In this document: one piece after another, positions 1 to 6,477 of the stretch
Position numbering within the stretch: the first letter of the stretch is position 1
How the letters are laid out: the number at the start of each line of letters is the position of its first letter
NCBI GenBank assembly: GCA_027482725.1
Contig: JAIXVT010000003.1
Location: 1-12,824, forward strand
Length of the DNA stretch: 12,824 bases
Reading direction: 5' to 3'
Source: Pseudomonadota bacterium
Lineage (GTDB): Bacteria > Bdellovibrionota > UBA1018 > CAIMNF01
The notes under the pieces: generated by a model
Told to the model about the DNA's origin: nothing
The model's database searches: none
Seen by the model: the letters and a program-made list of their open reading frames with translations, nothing else
Translations under genes and position numbers: made by a program

Positions 1-789
1 CTCCCTGTGGTGGATCATGTCACAGGTCCCGGAGACCTCTATCGCGGCTCCTTTAAGTTGGTCAACGCTGAAGCTTGCTTTAGACCTGGGATTTTGTGAG
101 GGAAAAAATGCAACCTCCCGGTCTAGCGTAAGTATGACTTTATCGCTTTGCTTATAGCCCGGATTGTAAGGGCCGGGTGAAAATGCACCTTCCCATGTGG
201 ATACTAAGGGCTTATTCAGTTGGTGGGTATTGACGGGAATAACCCACGGAGTTTCAAGCCGATAAGTTAAGTTTTGGGTTTTTCCTTTGCCATTTAAGAT
301 GGGGTGGGTGATTTCAATACTTCGAGCGCCGAGTTTAACCCAACTCCGACCCAAATCACGAAAAGACACATGAGGGTCTTTTGCTCCTGTTGTAATACTA
401 CCGTTCGCGACGGTAAGCCGATAAGCTTCGTAAAGGTGGGCGTCGGTCGCACTTGGCGTAAATTTGTGAATGGAAATCCACTCAAAAAGTTCTTGAAGAT
501 AACCATTTTCTTTCCCTGGGGAAAAGAATTTTTTTCTGAAGTTGGGCTCACGGTGGGGGTTTAAGTATTCGACGGCAATGCCATAAAAAGCGTTAGGTTC
601 GTTAGCAACGGGTCTGGTGAAGAATCCGGTGACCCGTTTTTCTTCGTCGTATTTTACCGATCCAATGTACCTGGCCCGAATTGGGGTGCTGGGTTTTTCG
701 GTGGGTTCAGTATTTTCTCGGGAATAAACGGCTGGATTCGCAAAGATCATTGGGACAAGATAAAACCACATCAACTTTCGAACACACAT
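1..789 (-). CDS. Predicted exported protein of unknown family, 3' end cut by the window edge
   Basis: The frame stays open from ATG at 789 to the window edge, giving 263 codons with no stop. An AAGGAG Shine-Dalgarno at 797-802 lies 7 nt before the ATG, which supports this start. The N-terminus (MCVRKLMWFYLVPMIFANPAVYS) has two positive residues, a hydrophobic core and small residues near position 20, so it resembles a Sec signal peptide, though a rather polar one. The mature part is charged and aromatic-rich with no membrane segment and looks like a beta-rich soluble domain (for example the stretch around RSIEITHPILNGKGKTQNL). One Cys lies near the visible end (SGTCDM). I do not recognise the family and assign no function. 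It is transcribed divergently from the propeller-like gene at 1004. Being a gene is well supported by reading frame, SD and signal peptide; the C-terminus is not visible. Confidence 0.8.
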   Translation of the reverse strand, partial: MCVRKLMWFYLVPMIFANPAVYSRENTEPTEKPSTPIRARYIGSVKYDEEKRVTGFFTRPVANEPNAFYGIAVEYLNPHREPNFRKKFFSPGKENGYLQELFEWISIHKFTPSATDAHLYEAYRLTVANGSITTGAKDPHVSFRDLGRSWVKLGARSIEITHPILNGKGKTQNLTYRLETPWVIPVNTHQLNKPLVSTWEGAFSPGPYNPGYKQSDKVILTLDREVAFFPSQNPRSKASFSVDQLKGAAIEVSGTCDMIHHRE

Positions 790-863
790 CAGGAGACTCC
801 TTGTCGGTTTACGAAGTGATACTGCTTTAACCTTTACAGCCGGTTTTGGCTGAATTAACTCAA

Positions 864-893
864 TTGTCATCATTCAAGCAATAAGAATATGTA
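864..893 (+). promoter_or_regulatory. Candidate sigma70-type promoter in the divergent gap 790-1003
   Basis: TTGTCA (864-869, five of six matches to the -35 consensus) is followed after 18 nt by TATGTA (888-893), a weak -10. Transcripts from here would carry GAGGTGGAG at 936-944, an SD-like stretch 11 nt before a TTG codon at 956 that is in frame with the propeller-like gene. This is the rival to the leaderless reading of that gene. The rest of the 214-bp gap is AT-rich and holds only a small hairpin (CAGCC 837-841 / GGCTG 848-852) in the presumed leader of the minus-strand gene. I see no small gene or RNA gene here. Confidence 0.3.
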
Positions 894-967
894 AATATGA
901 ATTGTTTAAATTATTTCAGTTGATCGCCTTTTGTTGAGGTGGAGCGCCGTTTTTTTTGGAATTAGGC

Positions 968-997
968 TTGTTGTTTAAAGTTTTATTGTTTTACACT
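968..997 (+). promoter_or_regulatory. Candidate leaderless promoter of the propeller-like gene
   Basis: TTGTTG (968-973), an 18-nt spacer and TACACT (992-997) form a weak sigma70-like pair. Six bases separate TACACT from the ATG at 1004, so initiation at the usual distance would fall on the A of the start codon. No Shine-Dalgarno precedes that ATG. The element TACACTCA-N4-ATG is closely matched by TAGACTCA-N4-ATG in front of purB. The call is an inference from sequence alone. Confidence 0.35.
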
Positions 998-1003
998 CAC
1001 GCC

Positions 1004-2653
1004 ATGAAATTACGGGTATTTTTGGGATTTTGCATCGCTTTGGGTTGGTCGGCTTCGTCGGTGGCGCAGTGGGAAATGCGGGATCTCGACATTGATCTCG
1101 AACCCAATGGAGATAAAAAGACACCCTATTTGATCCAAGGAAAAACAGCTCTTACTCCAAGTGACTTGAAAGTCCAAGTCAAGTTGATTGCAGAGCGGGA
1201 GTCTCCAGTAGTTCAAGACGGAATAATATTGGAAAAAATTCCTGTTCAGGGGACAGGTGTTTTTTTGAATGATCGTTATGGCTTGATCACGTATGGCGCG
1301 CAAGGGAGCGAGGTGCGTGGAGCGATAGAAGTGATTGAATTTCGGAACAATCAGATTCGTTCTCTGGCCCTGAAACTTGAATCCCAAGCCGAATACTTTG
1401 ATGGTTTCATTTCGGGAAAAATGGTTGTTGTGACGGGAAATGCTCGCACCGCGAAAGACGAACCAGCTCGAGCTACGTGTAGGGGGTATGAGTTGAGATC
1501 GGGGCGGCTCGTAGAGCGTTTTTCTGTAGACTTGGATCCATTTACGGGGGTTCGCATTGTGCCCATGGATCGGGGACGATCATTTGTAGTTGTGTCGGGT
1601 GATCAAGGAGCTTTTGAGCATCGTGATACTCGGACAGGGAAAATCATCTCCGATTCAACTCTTATTCCTCAGGGGAAGTTAAGTCGGATCGGTGATACTT
1701 CATTTCAAGATGGCTTGGACATAAGATGGTCGCCTCTTTTGGGTTCTCCTGTTTTTTTAACGGGAAACAGTTCATCGCGACAGTTCATTTATCTCAAGAC
1801 TGATTCGGCTCAGGACGAACAGAAAAAAATTATTCCTCATACTTTAGCTCAATGGCCGGGAAGGGGCGATGCCCCACAAAGATTTTTGATTATTCCTCCT
1901 CAAGACTCGTCAGAAGGCTTGGTCCTGGAGCGTTTTTTTACTAATGCGATGTCGGGGCAGCTTAGGTCCTATGAGCTTAGGCTAAAAAATGTCCTCGGTT
2001 CCGAGGCTGTGAGTCAGAGTTTTACTTTGAAAGGTTCTGCAAACCTTCCCGGGGTGGGGAATGGCTTAGCATCACTTGGGCCATTTCTGTTGCTTGCTCA
2101 GGGCGATGCCGGACTTCATGTGGCTGACGTAGAGAGTCTGTCTGTTTTAGGAAGATTTCCATTTTTAGAGGGGGAATCATCCAATCAGGTGACCTCGGGC
2201 ATATGGGATAAAAAACCCGTTGTTCTTGCCAGCGCAGGTGTTGGCGGTATGAAGCTTTACGCGCTTCAAGCGGATATGGAACTGAATATCGGAAGTGGTC
2301 GAACCTTAAACTCTCGATCTGCACTCTGGGTTCGCGTACCCGAGACCCTGACGGTACGGTTTTCTTTATCACCCGAGGGAGAGTCCCCAAGAGAGATATC
2401 CCTTCAGTACAATGCCAATAAAAGTAAGTCTAAGTTCTCTTGCGTTTACAAAAAACAATCTGAGAACTTGGCGTCAATCGATGCTCTCCCATCTGCTCAG
2501 GATGGTTATGAGTTAGTATCTTGTAAGGGATTAGGCTTAAAACGATCTTTTAGATGGAGAACATTAGAAATTGTGGTCGGATCGCCGGGCGCTACCGTAG
2601 ACAATGCCACGGTAAGGTTTCCCATCGATATTGAGAAAATGCCTCGCTATTAG
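1004..2653 (+). CDS. Secreted beta-propeller-like protein of unknown function
   Basis: This 549-residue protein begins with a clear Sec signal peptide (MKLRVFLGFCIALGWSASSVA, likely cut before Q22). There is no lipobox, so it should be periplasmic or secreted. The body is made of repeated short beta strands typical of WD/LVIVD-type propellers. Residues 361-387 (FLLLAQGDAGLHVADVESLS followed by VLGRF) closely resemble an LVIVD repeat, and a weaker copy follows near residue 405 (PVVLASAGVGGMKLYAL). The last 100 residues look like a separate beta domain containing a Cys pair (CVYKK and LVSCKG). ATG 1004 is chosen because it begins the signal peptide exactly; an in-frame TTG at 956 with GAGGTGGAG 11 nt upstream would add 16 residues and is the alternative. 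The gene converges with purB, their stop codons overlapping by four bases. Function unknown; propeller assignment is moderate. Confidence 0.82.
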   Translation: MKLRVFLGFCIALGWSASSVAQWEMRDLDIDLEPNGDKKTPYLIQGKTALTPSDLKVQVKLIAERESPVVQDGIILEKIPVQGTGVFLNDRYGLITYGAQGSEVRGAIEVIEFRNNQIRSLALKLESQAEYFDGFISGKMVVVTGNARTAKDEPARATCRGYELRSGRLVERFSVDLDPFTGVRIVPMDRGRSFVVVSGDQGAFEHRDTRTGKIISDSTLIPQGKLSRIGDTSFQDGLDIRWSPLLGSPVFLTGNSSSRQFIYLKTDSAQDEQKKIIPHTLAQWPGRGDAPQRFLIIPPQDSSEGLVLERFFTNAMSGQLRSYELRLKNVLGSEAVSQSFTLKGSANLPGVGNGLASLGPFLLLAQGDAGLHVADVESLSVLGRFPFLEGESSNQVTSGIWDKKPVVLASAGVGGMKLYALQADMELNIGSGRTLNSRSALWVRVPETLTVRFSLSPEGESPREISLQYNANKSKSKFSCVYKKQSENLASIDALPSAQDGYELVSCKGLGLKRSFRWRTLEIVVGSPGATVDNATVRFPIDIEKMPRY

Positions 2654-3954
2654 GAGCGCTTATCCGAGTGGGATGAAATTTCAGATCTGAGCTCGAAAAG
2701 TTTTTTCTGAAACGATTCAGCCAATAGAGCGCGGATTTCGTCTGGAGTCTTAAGGCGAGCTGTCATCCCTAAAGCAGAAAAGGAATCGTTCCACGCCAAA
2801 ACGTCGGGGTTTTTTAGGGCTAAGTTTTGGAGCTGTTGATAAACTTCTTGTCGGGATTTTGATGTGTCCTTCAATTCTTCATGAAGAAGCCAAGAGGATT
2901 GTGCCTCGGGGTGGAGTTCAAGCGCTTTTTCAATGATGTGATTGCGCACCTGCAATTGAGATATCAGGGATTGGGTTCGATTCAGGCCATAGACCAAAAG
3001 TCCAAAGTGATCTGGGATTAAAAGTCGCTCGACGCTGGAGTGAGAGATATCACGTTCATGCCAAAGGACCGTGCTTTCTAGAATTGGCGTAACATGAGAC
3101 CTCAGGACACGGGCAATCCCAGTAAGGTTTTCGGCAGAGATGGGGTTTTTTTTGTGAGGCATTATCGAAGACCCCTTTTGAGTATCGCTAAAGCTTTCGT
3201 GAACCTCATCCAGCCCCGAGTGGTGGAGAAGACGAATTTCCGTAGCCAAGCGCTCAATAGCGCATCCGATCAGCGCGCCCTCAGTGATGAGTGAAGCTAA
3301 ATGATCACGAGGAACAACTTGGGTCGAAACACGTGACGGGCGAATTCCTAGTCGGGACAGGGCACCGATCTCGATGTGTTGAGGAATAGTCGAATGACTT
3401 CCAATTGCTCCCGAGAGTTTCCCGCAAATCTCCGTGTTTTTGAGCTGCTTTACGCGCTGGTAGCGTCTTAGAAATTCATCGGCGTGAGATAAAAATTTCT
3501 GCCCAAAAATCATGGGTTCGGCAATTCTTCCGTGAGATCGCCCTAAGCCGAGGAGGGTTTGATTTCTTTCGGCCGCATCAAGTAATGACGTGGCACAGGC
3601 GTGGAGTGCTATTAGGACATGATCTAAGGCTTGGGTAAGGGTGAGTGCGAGAGCGGTATCAATAATGTCCGAAGATGTTACTCCAAAGTGAAAATATTTC
3701 GCGACTTCCGGATGGATTTGCTCTTCAACATGAGCGCAAAAGGCCAAAACATCGTGACGGGTTTTTTGCTCAATTTCCTCAATGCGCGACACGCGGATTT
3801 GTACTTTTTTTAATTGCTCGACCAGCGCAGGGGGCGCAACGCCATGAACCACCCATTCTTCAGCAAGTGCAATTTCTACCTTTAAGTAGGTGTCGAATTT
3901 GTTTGTATCGGAAAATAGAGCTTCGATTTGTGGCACCGAATAACGTGGAATCAT
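2650..3954 (-). CDS. purB: Adenylosuccinate lyase
   Basis: PurB cleaves SAICAR to AICAR and adenylosuccinate to AMP, each releasing fumarate, in the purine pathway in the cytoplasm. The 434-residue product aligns end to end with the Bacillus subtilis-type enzyme (about 431 residues), starting MIPRYSVPQIEALF, so the ATG at 3954 is secure. Visible active-site motifs are TRHDV (His67), HFGVTSSDIIDTA (89-101), GRSHGRIAEP with the catalytic His141, the flexible signature loop GSSIMPHKKNP (261-271, Ser262/263) and LWHERDISHSSVER. The C-terminal domain is more diverged: a segment reading SQR in B. subtilis PurB aligns with QSS here (EAQSSWLL). There is no good Shine-Dalgarno, and a terminator ends about 32 nt upstream, so the gene probably has its own very close promoter. 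Its stop overlaps that of the convergent propeller-like gene. Confidence 0.96.
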   Translation of the reverse strand: MIPRYSVPQIEALFSDTNKFDTYLKVEIALAEEWVVHGVAPPALVEQLKKVQIRVSRIEEIEQKTRHDVLAFCAHVEEQIHPEVAKYFHFGVTSSDIIDTALALTLTQALDHVLIALHACATSLLDAAERNQTLLGLGRSHGRIAEPMIFGQKFLSHADEFLRRYQRVKQLKNTEICGKLSGAIGSHSTIPQHIEIGALSRLGIRPSRVSTQVVPRDHLASLITEGALIGCAIERLATEIRLLHHSGLDEVHESFSDTQKGSSIMPHKKNPISAENLTGIARVLRSHVTPILESTVLWHERDISHSSVERLLIPDHFGLLVYGLNRTQSLISQLQVRNHIIEKALELHPEAQSSWLLHEELKDTSKSRQEVYQQLQNLALKNPDVLAWNDSFSALGMTARLKTPDEIRALLAESFQKKLFELRSEISSHSDKRS

Positions 3955-3960
3955 GCTCTG

Positions 3961-3969
3961 AGTCTAACA
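3961..3969 (-). promoter_or_regulatory. Candidate extended -10 element of purB, possibly leaderless
   Basis: On the minus strand TGTTAGACT (3969-3961) reads as an extended -10 (TGn plus TAGACT), with six bases between it and the ATG at 3954. Any -35 would lie in the T-rich tail of the preceding terminator (around 3984-3990) and is poor, which fits an extended -10. The sequence CAGAGC before the ATG is not a usable Shine-Dalgarno. The TAGACTCA-N4-ATG arrangement mirrors TACACTCA-N4-ATG at 992-1006 on the plus strand. Confidence 0.4.
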
Positions 3970-3986
3970 AAACTGGGCTGAGAAAT

Positions 3987-4019
3987 AAAAAAAGGGTCCC
4001 GACATCGTCGGAACCCTTT
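3987..4019 (-). terminator. Intrinsic terminator after the RRM protein gene
   Basis: On the minus strand a 13-bp stem, AAAGGGTTCCGAC (4019-4007) with GTCGGGACCCTTT (4003-3991), has a single wobble pair and a 3-nt loop. A run of seven T follows (3993-3987). It begins 23 nt after the stop codon of the RRM gene, exactly where its terminator is expected, and separates that gene from purB. Confidence 0.93.
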
Positions 4020-4042
4020 AGAAAAATTATGGTGTAAAAAGA

Positions 4043-4423
4043 TTATCGGCGTCCGCCGAAACCTCCGCGTCCACCGCCACCGAAGTCACGGTTTCCACCG
4101 CGTCCGCCACCGCCGCCGCCGCCAGGTCCACGAGGACCACGACCGCCGCCGAAATCACCGCGGGGAGGGCGAGCTTCCATAGGGCGAGCTTCGTTTACAG
4201 AAATTGCGCGTCCTTCGATTTGAGCTCCGTTTAATTTTTCGATTGCAGTAACAGCTTCTGGATCATTAGCCATTTCTACGAATCCGAAACCTTTGCTTCG
4301 GCCAGACATACGGTCAACGATAATTTTTACGCTATCTACAGTTCCGTATTGAGCGAAAGCATCACCAAGATCTTGCTCAGTGATTGAGAATGGAAGGTTT
4401 CCGACAAATAGTTTTTTTCCCAT
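4043..4423 (-). CDS. RRM-domain RNA-binding protein with glycine/arginine-rich (RGG) tail
   Basis: This 126-residue protein has one RNA recognition motif at residues 3-80. RNP2 is LFVGNL (5-10) and RNP1 is KGFGFVEM (44-51), with the aromatic residues that stack on RNA bases present in both. Residues 86-126 form a low-complexity tail of Gly, Arg and Phe with RGG/RGN steps, like eukaryotic hnRNP or cyanobacterial Rbp proteins. The family binds single-stranded RNA in the cytoplasm; in cyanobacteria members are often cold-induced, but nothing here proves that role. The start is fixed by AAAGGAG at 4433-4439, 9 nt upstream. It appears monocistronic: a terminator follows directly, and the kimA terminator lies before its leader. 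The tail is encoded by GC-rich repeats of GGN and CGN codons, unlike the neighbouring genes. Confidence 0.95.
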   Translation of the reverse strand: MGKKLFVGNLPFSITEQDLGDAFAQYGTVDSVKIIVDRMSGRSKGFGFVEMANDPEAVTAIEKLNGAQIEGRAISVNEARPMEARPPRGDFGGGRGPRGPGGGGGGGRGGNRDFGGGGRGGFGGRR

Positions 4424-4446
4424 GAATAAAGTCTCCTTTGACTTCG

Positions 4447-4472
4447 GGTGCCGCTAACAGAGACAAGGCACC
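4447..4472 (-). promoter_or_regulatory. Stem in the 5' leader of the RRM gene
   Basis: The 163-bp gap between kimA and the RRM gene (4424-4586) must hold the promoter and leader of the latter. GGTGCC (4447-4452) and GGCACC (4467-4472) are perfect inverted copies separated by 14 nt. They would form a 6-bp GC-rich stem ending 7 nt before the Shine-Dalgarno. A competing pairing (GGCA/TGCC at 4467-4477) also exists, so the leader could switch conformations. The best -10-like string is TTTAAT (minus strand, about 4511-4506), without a convincing -35. All of this is tentative. Confidence 0.25.
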
Positions 4473-4559
4473 ATGCCAGAGACTCTAAAGACGACGAACT
4501 CTTCCATTAAATGCCGGATATTCATGAAAAGAAAGCTTTTTCGGTAAAAAACCTAAAAT

Positions 4560-4602
4560 AAATAAAATTTGTTTAAAAATGACGCCTCAGGTCGTTTTTA
4601 AA
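4560..4602 (-). terminator. Intrinsic terminator overlapping the kimA stop codon
   Basis: On the minus strand TTTAAAAACGAC (4602-4591) pairs with GTCATTTTTAAA (4583-4572): 12 pairs including one wobble, with a 7-nt loop. A T-rich tract follows (4571-4560, mostly T with A). The stop codon TGA of kimA (4589-4587) sits in the loop, so the coding sequence supplies one arm of the terminator. The stem is AT-rich except for its inner pairs, so it may be of moderate strength. Confidence 0.65.
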
Positions 4603-6413
4603 TGGTATCTGACCGATGTGACAACGATTTTAGGTTTTCCAATCAGGGCTGCTTTAAGGAAAAATGCGGTCTGATTGTGTAAAAACTGGTGGTACCACTT
4701 GGCCGTTACAAACTCGGGGACCAGAATCGTAATGTAATCCCCCGGATTTTGTCGACGGACTTGGTCAATATAGTCCAATAAAGGCAAAAGCACCGATCGA
4801 TAGGGTGATGGCAAAATGGTGAGGGGGATATCACTGGCCACCGTGTTCCAGGTGGATTTTACGCGATCCGACGCAGCGGGGTCGGTCTCTACCATGCAAA
4901 CTTGAATTTGACTGGAGATTGTATTGCCATACTGAATGGCGTGGATCACGCCCACATGAATTCCGGAAATGGGGATAATCACCCGGTTAGATACTTTGGA
5001 ATGAACCAAAGAATACGATGGCGAAACGGCGCCGAGTTCTTTAGAGAAATCAAGATAATGACGATGGACTCGTGAGAAAGTAAAAACAAGACTGGGAATC
5101 AAAAAAACCACGATCCACGCACCGTGGCTGAATTTTGAGTACGTGATCACTAAAAGAACAGCAGTTGTTGCGATTGCTCCCGTAAAATTTAGAGCAAGAG
5201 CGCTTTTCCACCCGGACTCCTTTTTCCTCAGGTGATGAACGACCATTCCCGCTTGGGACAAGCTAAACGAGAGAAAAACCCCGACCGCGTAGAGAGGAAT
5301 AAGGGCATGGGGCTCGCCTTGAAATATGAAGATGAGGAAAGCAGCGGCGAGGGATAACCCGAAAATACTATTTGAAAAAACGAGTTTGTCCCCGATGGAG
5401 GCAAGTTGCCGAGGAGCATATCGATCTCGAGCCAAAAGACTAGCCAGCGCTGGAAATCCCGCATAGGCCGTGTTCGCAGCTAAAAAAAGAATCATGGCAA
5501 CACAAGCCTGTACGATATAAAAAGCTGGACCATCACCAAAAACTCCCGACGCAAGTTGAGCAATGATGGTTTTATCGGGGAGGGGCTGAAGTACGTATTG
5601 GTTTGCTAAATACGTTGTTCCGAAAAACAAAAAACCCAAGATGATCACCATTGCAGACATCGTTGTCTTTGCGTTTTTGGTCTTGGGTTCGCGGAACAGC
5701 GGAATTCCGTTAGTAATCGCCTCAATTCCTGTCATTGCTGAGCAGCCTGAGGCAAAAGCTTTAAATATCAAAACCAATCCAATTTCTGGAAGGTAGGTTG
5801 GCGTTGGTAAACTTACTCCTTCCCCGGAATGAATTTTCCATGCGCCAGATAAAAGCATCGCGGCCATGCTAAAAATAAAAAAGTAGGTAGGGTAGGCAAA
5901 GAACGTTGCTTGCTCGCTTATTCCACGAAGACTCATCAGGGTTAATCCTAGAATTACAATCAAGCTGATCAAAACAACGTAGTTTTGAAGGGAGGGAAAT
6001 GCGGAGGCTAAGTTCGCAGTCCCCGCAGCGACAGAAACCGCAAGCGTTAAAATGTAATCAATCATCAGTGCGGCGCCGGCAACCAAGCCCGCATGAGATC
6101 CTAGATTTTCCTTGGCGACCGTGTACGCTCCACCGCCATTGGGATAGGCATCAATCGTCATTCGGTAAGAAAGGGTCACCACCAACATCAAGGCCAGAAT
6201 CACTAGGGCAATGGGAATGCTCCATACCATTGCGCTCGATCCCGCAACAACTAAAGCGATTAAGATTTCCTCAGTGGCATAAGCAACGGAAGATAGCGCA
6301 TCAGAAGATAGGACAGCGAGCGCCTTCCATTTGGGAAGAAGTTCGTGATGCTGTTCGTCTAGACGGAGCGGTTTCCCAATGAAAAAACGCTTAAGCTTGA
6401 GCAGGGGATGCAT
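4587..6413 (-). CDS. kimA: KimA-family high-affinity potassium importer (APC superfamily)
   Basis: The 608-residue product matches the length and sequence of Bacillus subtilis KimA (formerly YdaO, 607 residues) from the first residues (RFFIGKPL) to the last (HNQTAFFLK, then RYHLKTT). KimA is a proton-coupled K+ symporter in the cytoplasmic membrane. About twelve hydrophobic segments occupy residues 30-450, followed by a soluble C-terminal domain of about 150 residues resembling a nucleotide-binding USP-like fold. Residues linked to ion binding in KimA are kept: Asp38 and Tyr45 in LSSDALSSVAY (KimA Asp36, Tyr43), Asp119/Tyr120 in IDYILT, and Thr228/Glu231 in MTGIEAITN. In Gram-positive bacteria KimA is inhibited by c-di-AMP; whether that holds here cannot be seen. 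ATG 6413 has AAAGGA 7 nt upstream. Family is very secure; potassium as substrate is inferred from the family. Confidence 0.92.
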   Translation of the reverse strand: MHPLLKLKRFFIGKPLRLDEQHHELLPKWKALAVLSSDALSSVAYATEEILIALVVAGSSAMVWSIPIALVILALMLVVTLSYRMTIDAYPNGGGAYTVAKENLGSHAGLVAGAALMIDYILTLAVSVAAGTANLASAFPSLQNYVVLISLIVILGLTLMSLRGISEQATFFAYPTYFFIFSMAAMLLSGAWKIHSGEGVSLPTPTYLPEIGLVLIFKAFASGCSAMTGIEAITNGIPLFREPKTKNAKTTMSAMVIILGFLFFGTTYLANQYVLQPLPDKTIIAQLASGVFGDGPAFYIVQACVAMILFLAANTAYAGFPALASLLARDRYAPRQLASIGDKLVFSNSIFGLSLAAAFLIFIFQGEPHALIPLYAVGVFLSFSLSQAGMVVHHLRKKESGWKSALALNFTGAIATTAVLLVITYSKFSHGAWIVVFLIPSLVFTFSRVHRHYLDFSKELGAVSPSYSLVHSKVSNRVIIPISGIHVGVIHAIQYGNTISSQIQVCMVETDPAASDRVKSTWNTVASDIPLTILPSPYRSVLLPLLDYIDQVRRQNPGDYITILVPEFVTAKWYHQFLHNQTAFFLKAALIGKPKIVVTSVRYHLKTT

Positions 6414-6430
6414 AAAGTTGTCCTTTAAAT

Positions 6431-6450
6431 TTCAATTTACTTGAATTCAA
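6431..6450. promoter_or_regulatory. Overlapping inverted repeats in the kimA promoter
   Basis: TTGAATTCAA (6441-6450) is a perfect 10-bp palindrome. It shares its left half with a second inverted repeat, TTCAA (6431-6435) with TTGAA (6441-6445). Together they cover the spacer and -10 region of the candidate kimA promoter, where a repressor could act. AT-rich intergenic DNA gives such palindromes by chance fairly often, so the regulatory role is speculative. Confidence 0.25.
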
Positions 6451-6462
6451 AGGATTGAGCAA
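6434..6462 (-). promoter_or_regulatory. Candidate sigma70 promoter of kimA
   Basis: On the minus strand TTGCTC (6462-6457) and TAAATT (6439-6434) are separated by exactly 17 nt. They match three and four of six consensus bases. Initiation would fall near 6427, just before the Shine-Dalgarno AAAGGA (6426-6421). The 64-bp gap after the dihydrouridine synthase gene has no convincing terminator, so read-through from that gene is also possible. Confidence 0.35.
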
Positions 6463-6477
6463 AAGCATCCGGCCAGC

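Noticed and set aside
294..564. Two overlapping 85-86 codon frames on both strands (294-551 -, 304-564 +).
   Set aside because: Both lie inside the continuous minus-strand frame 1-789, which has a start with SD and a signal peptide. They lack SD sequences and look like shadows.
837..852. Small hairpin CAGCC/GGCTG in the divergent gap.
   Set aside because: Five pairs with a 6-nt loop and no T run or conserved context; expected by chance.
2022..2390. Minus-strand open frame of 122 codons.
   Set aside because: It is antisense to the secreted propeller-like gene, has no SD and encodes no recognisable domain.
3675..4037. Plus-strand open frame of 120 codons.
   Set aside because: It is antisense to purB and runs through the RRM gene terminator; composition is typical of a shadow frame.
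4046..4160. GC-rich repetitive tract that could look like a tandem repeat or CRISPR-like array.
   Set aside because: It is the coding sequence for the Gly/Arg-rich tail of the RRM protein; there are no uniform repeats with unique spacers.
5999..6382. Plus-strand open frame of 127 codons, rich in Arg, Gln and Ser.
   Set aside because: It is the antisense shadow of the first membrane segments of kimA; its composition mirrors hydrophobic codons on the other strand.
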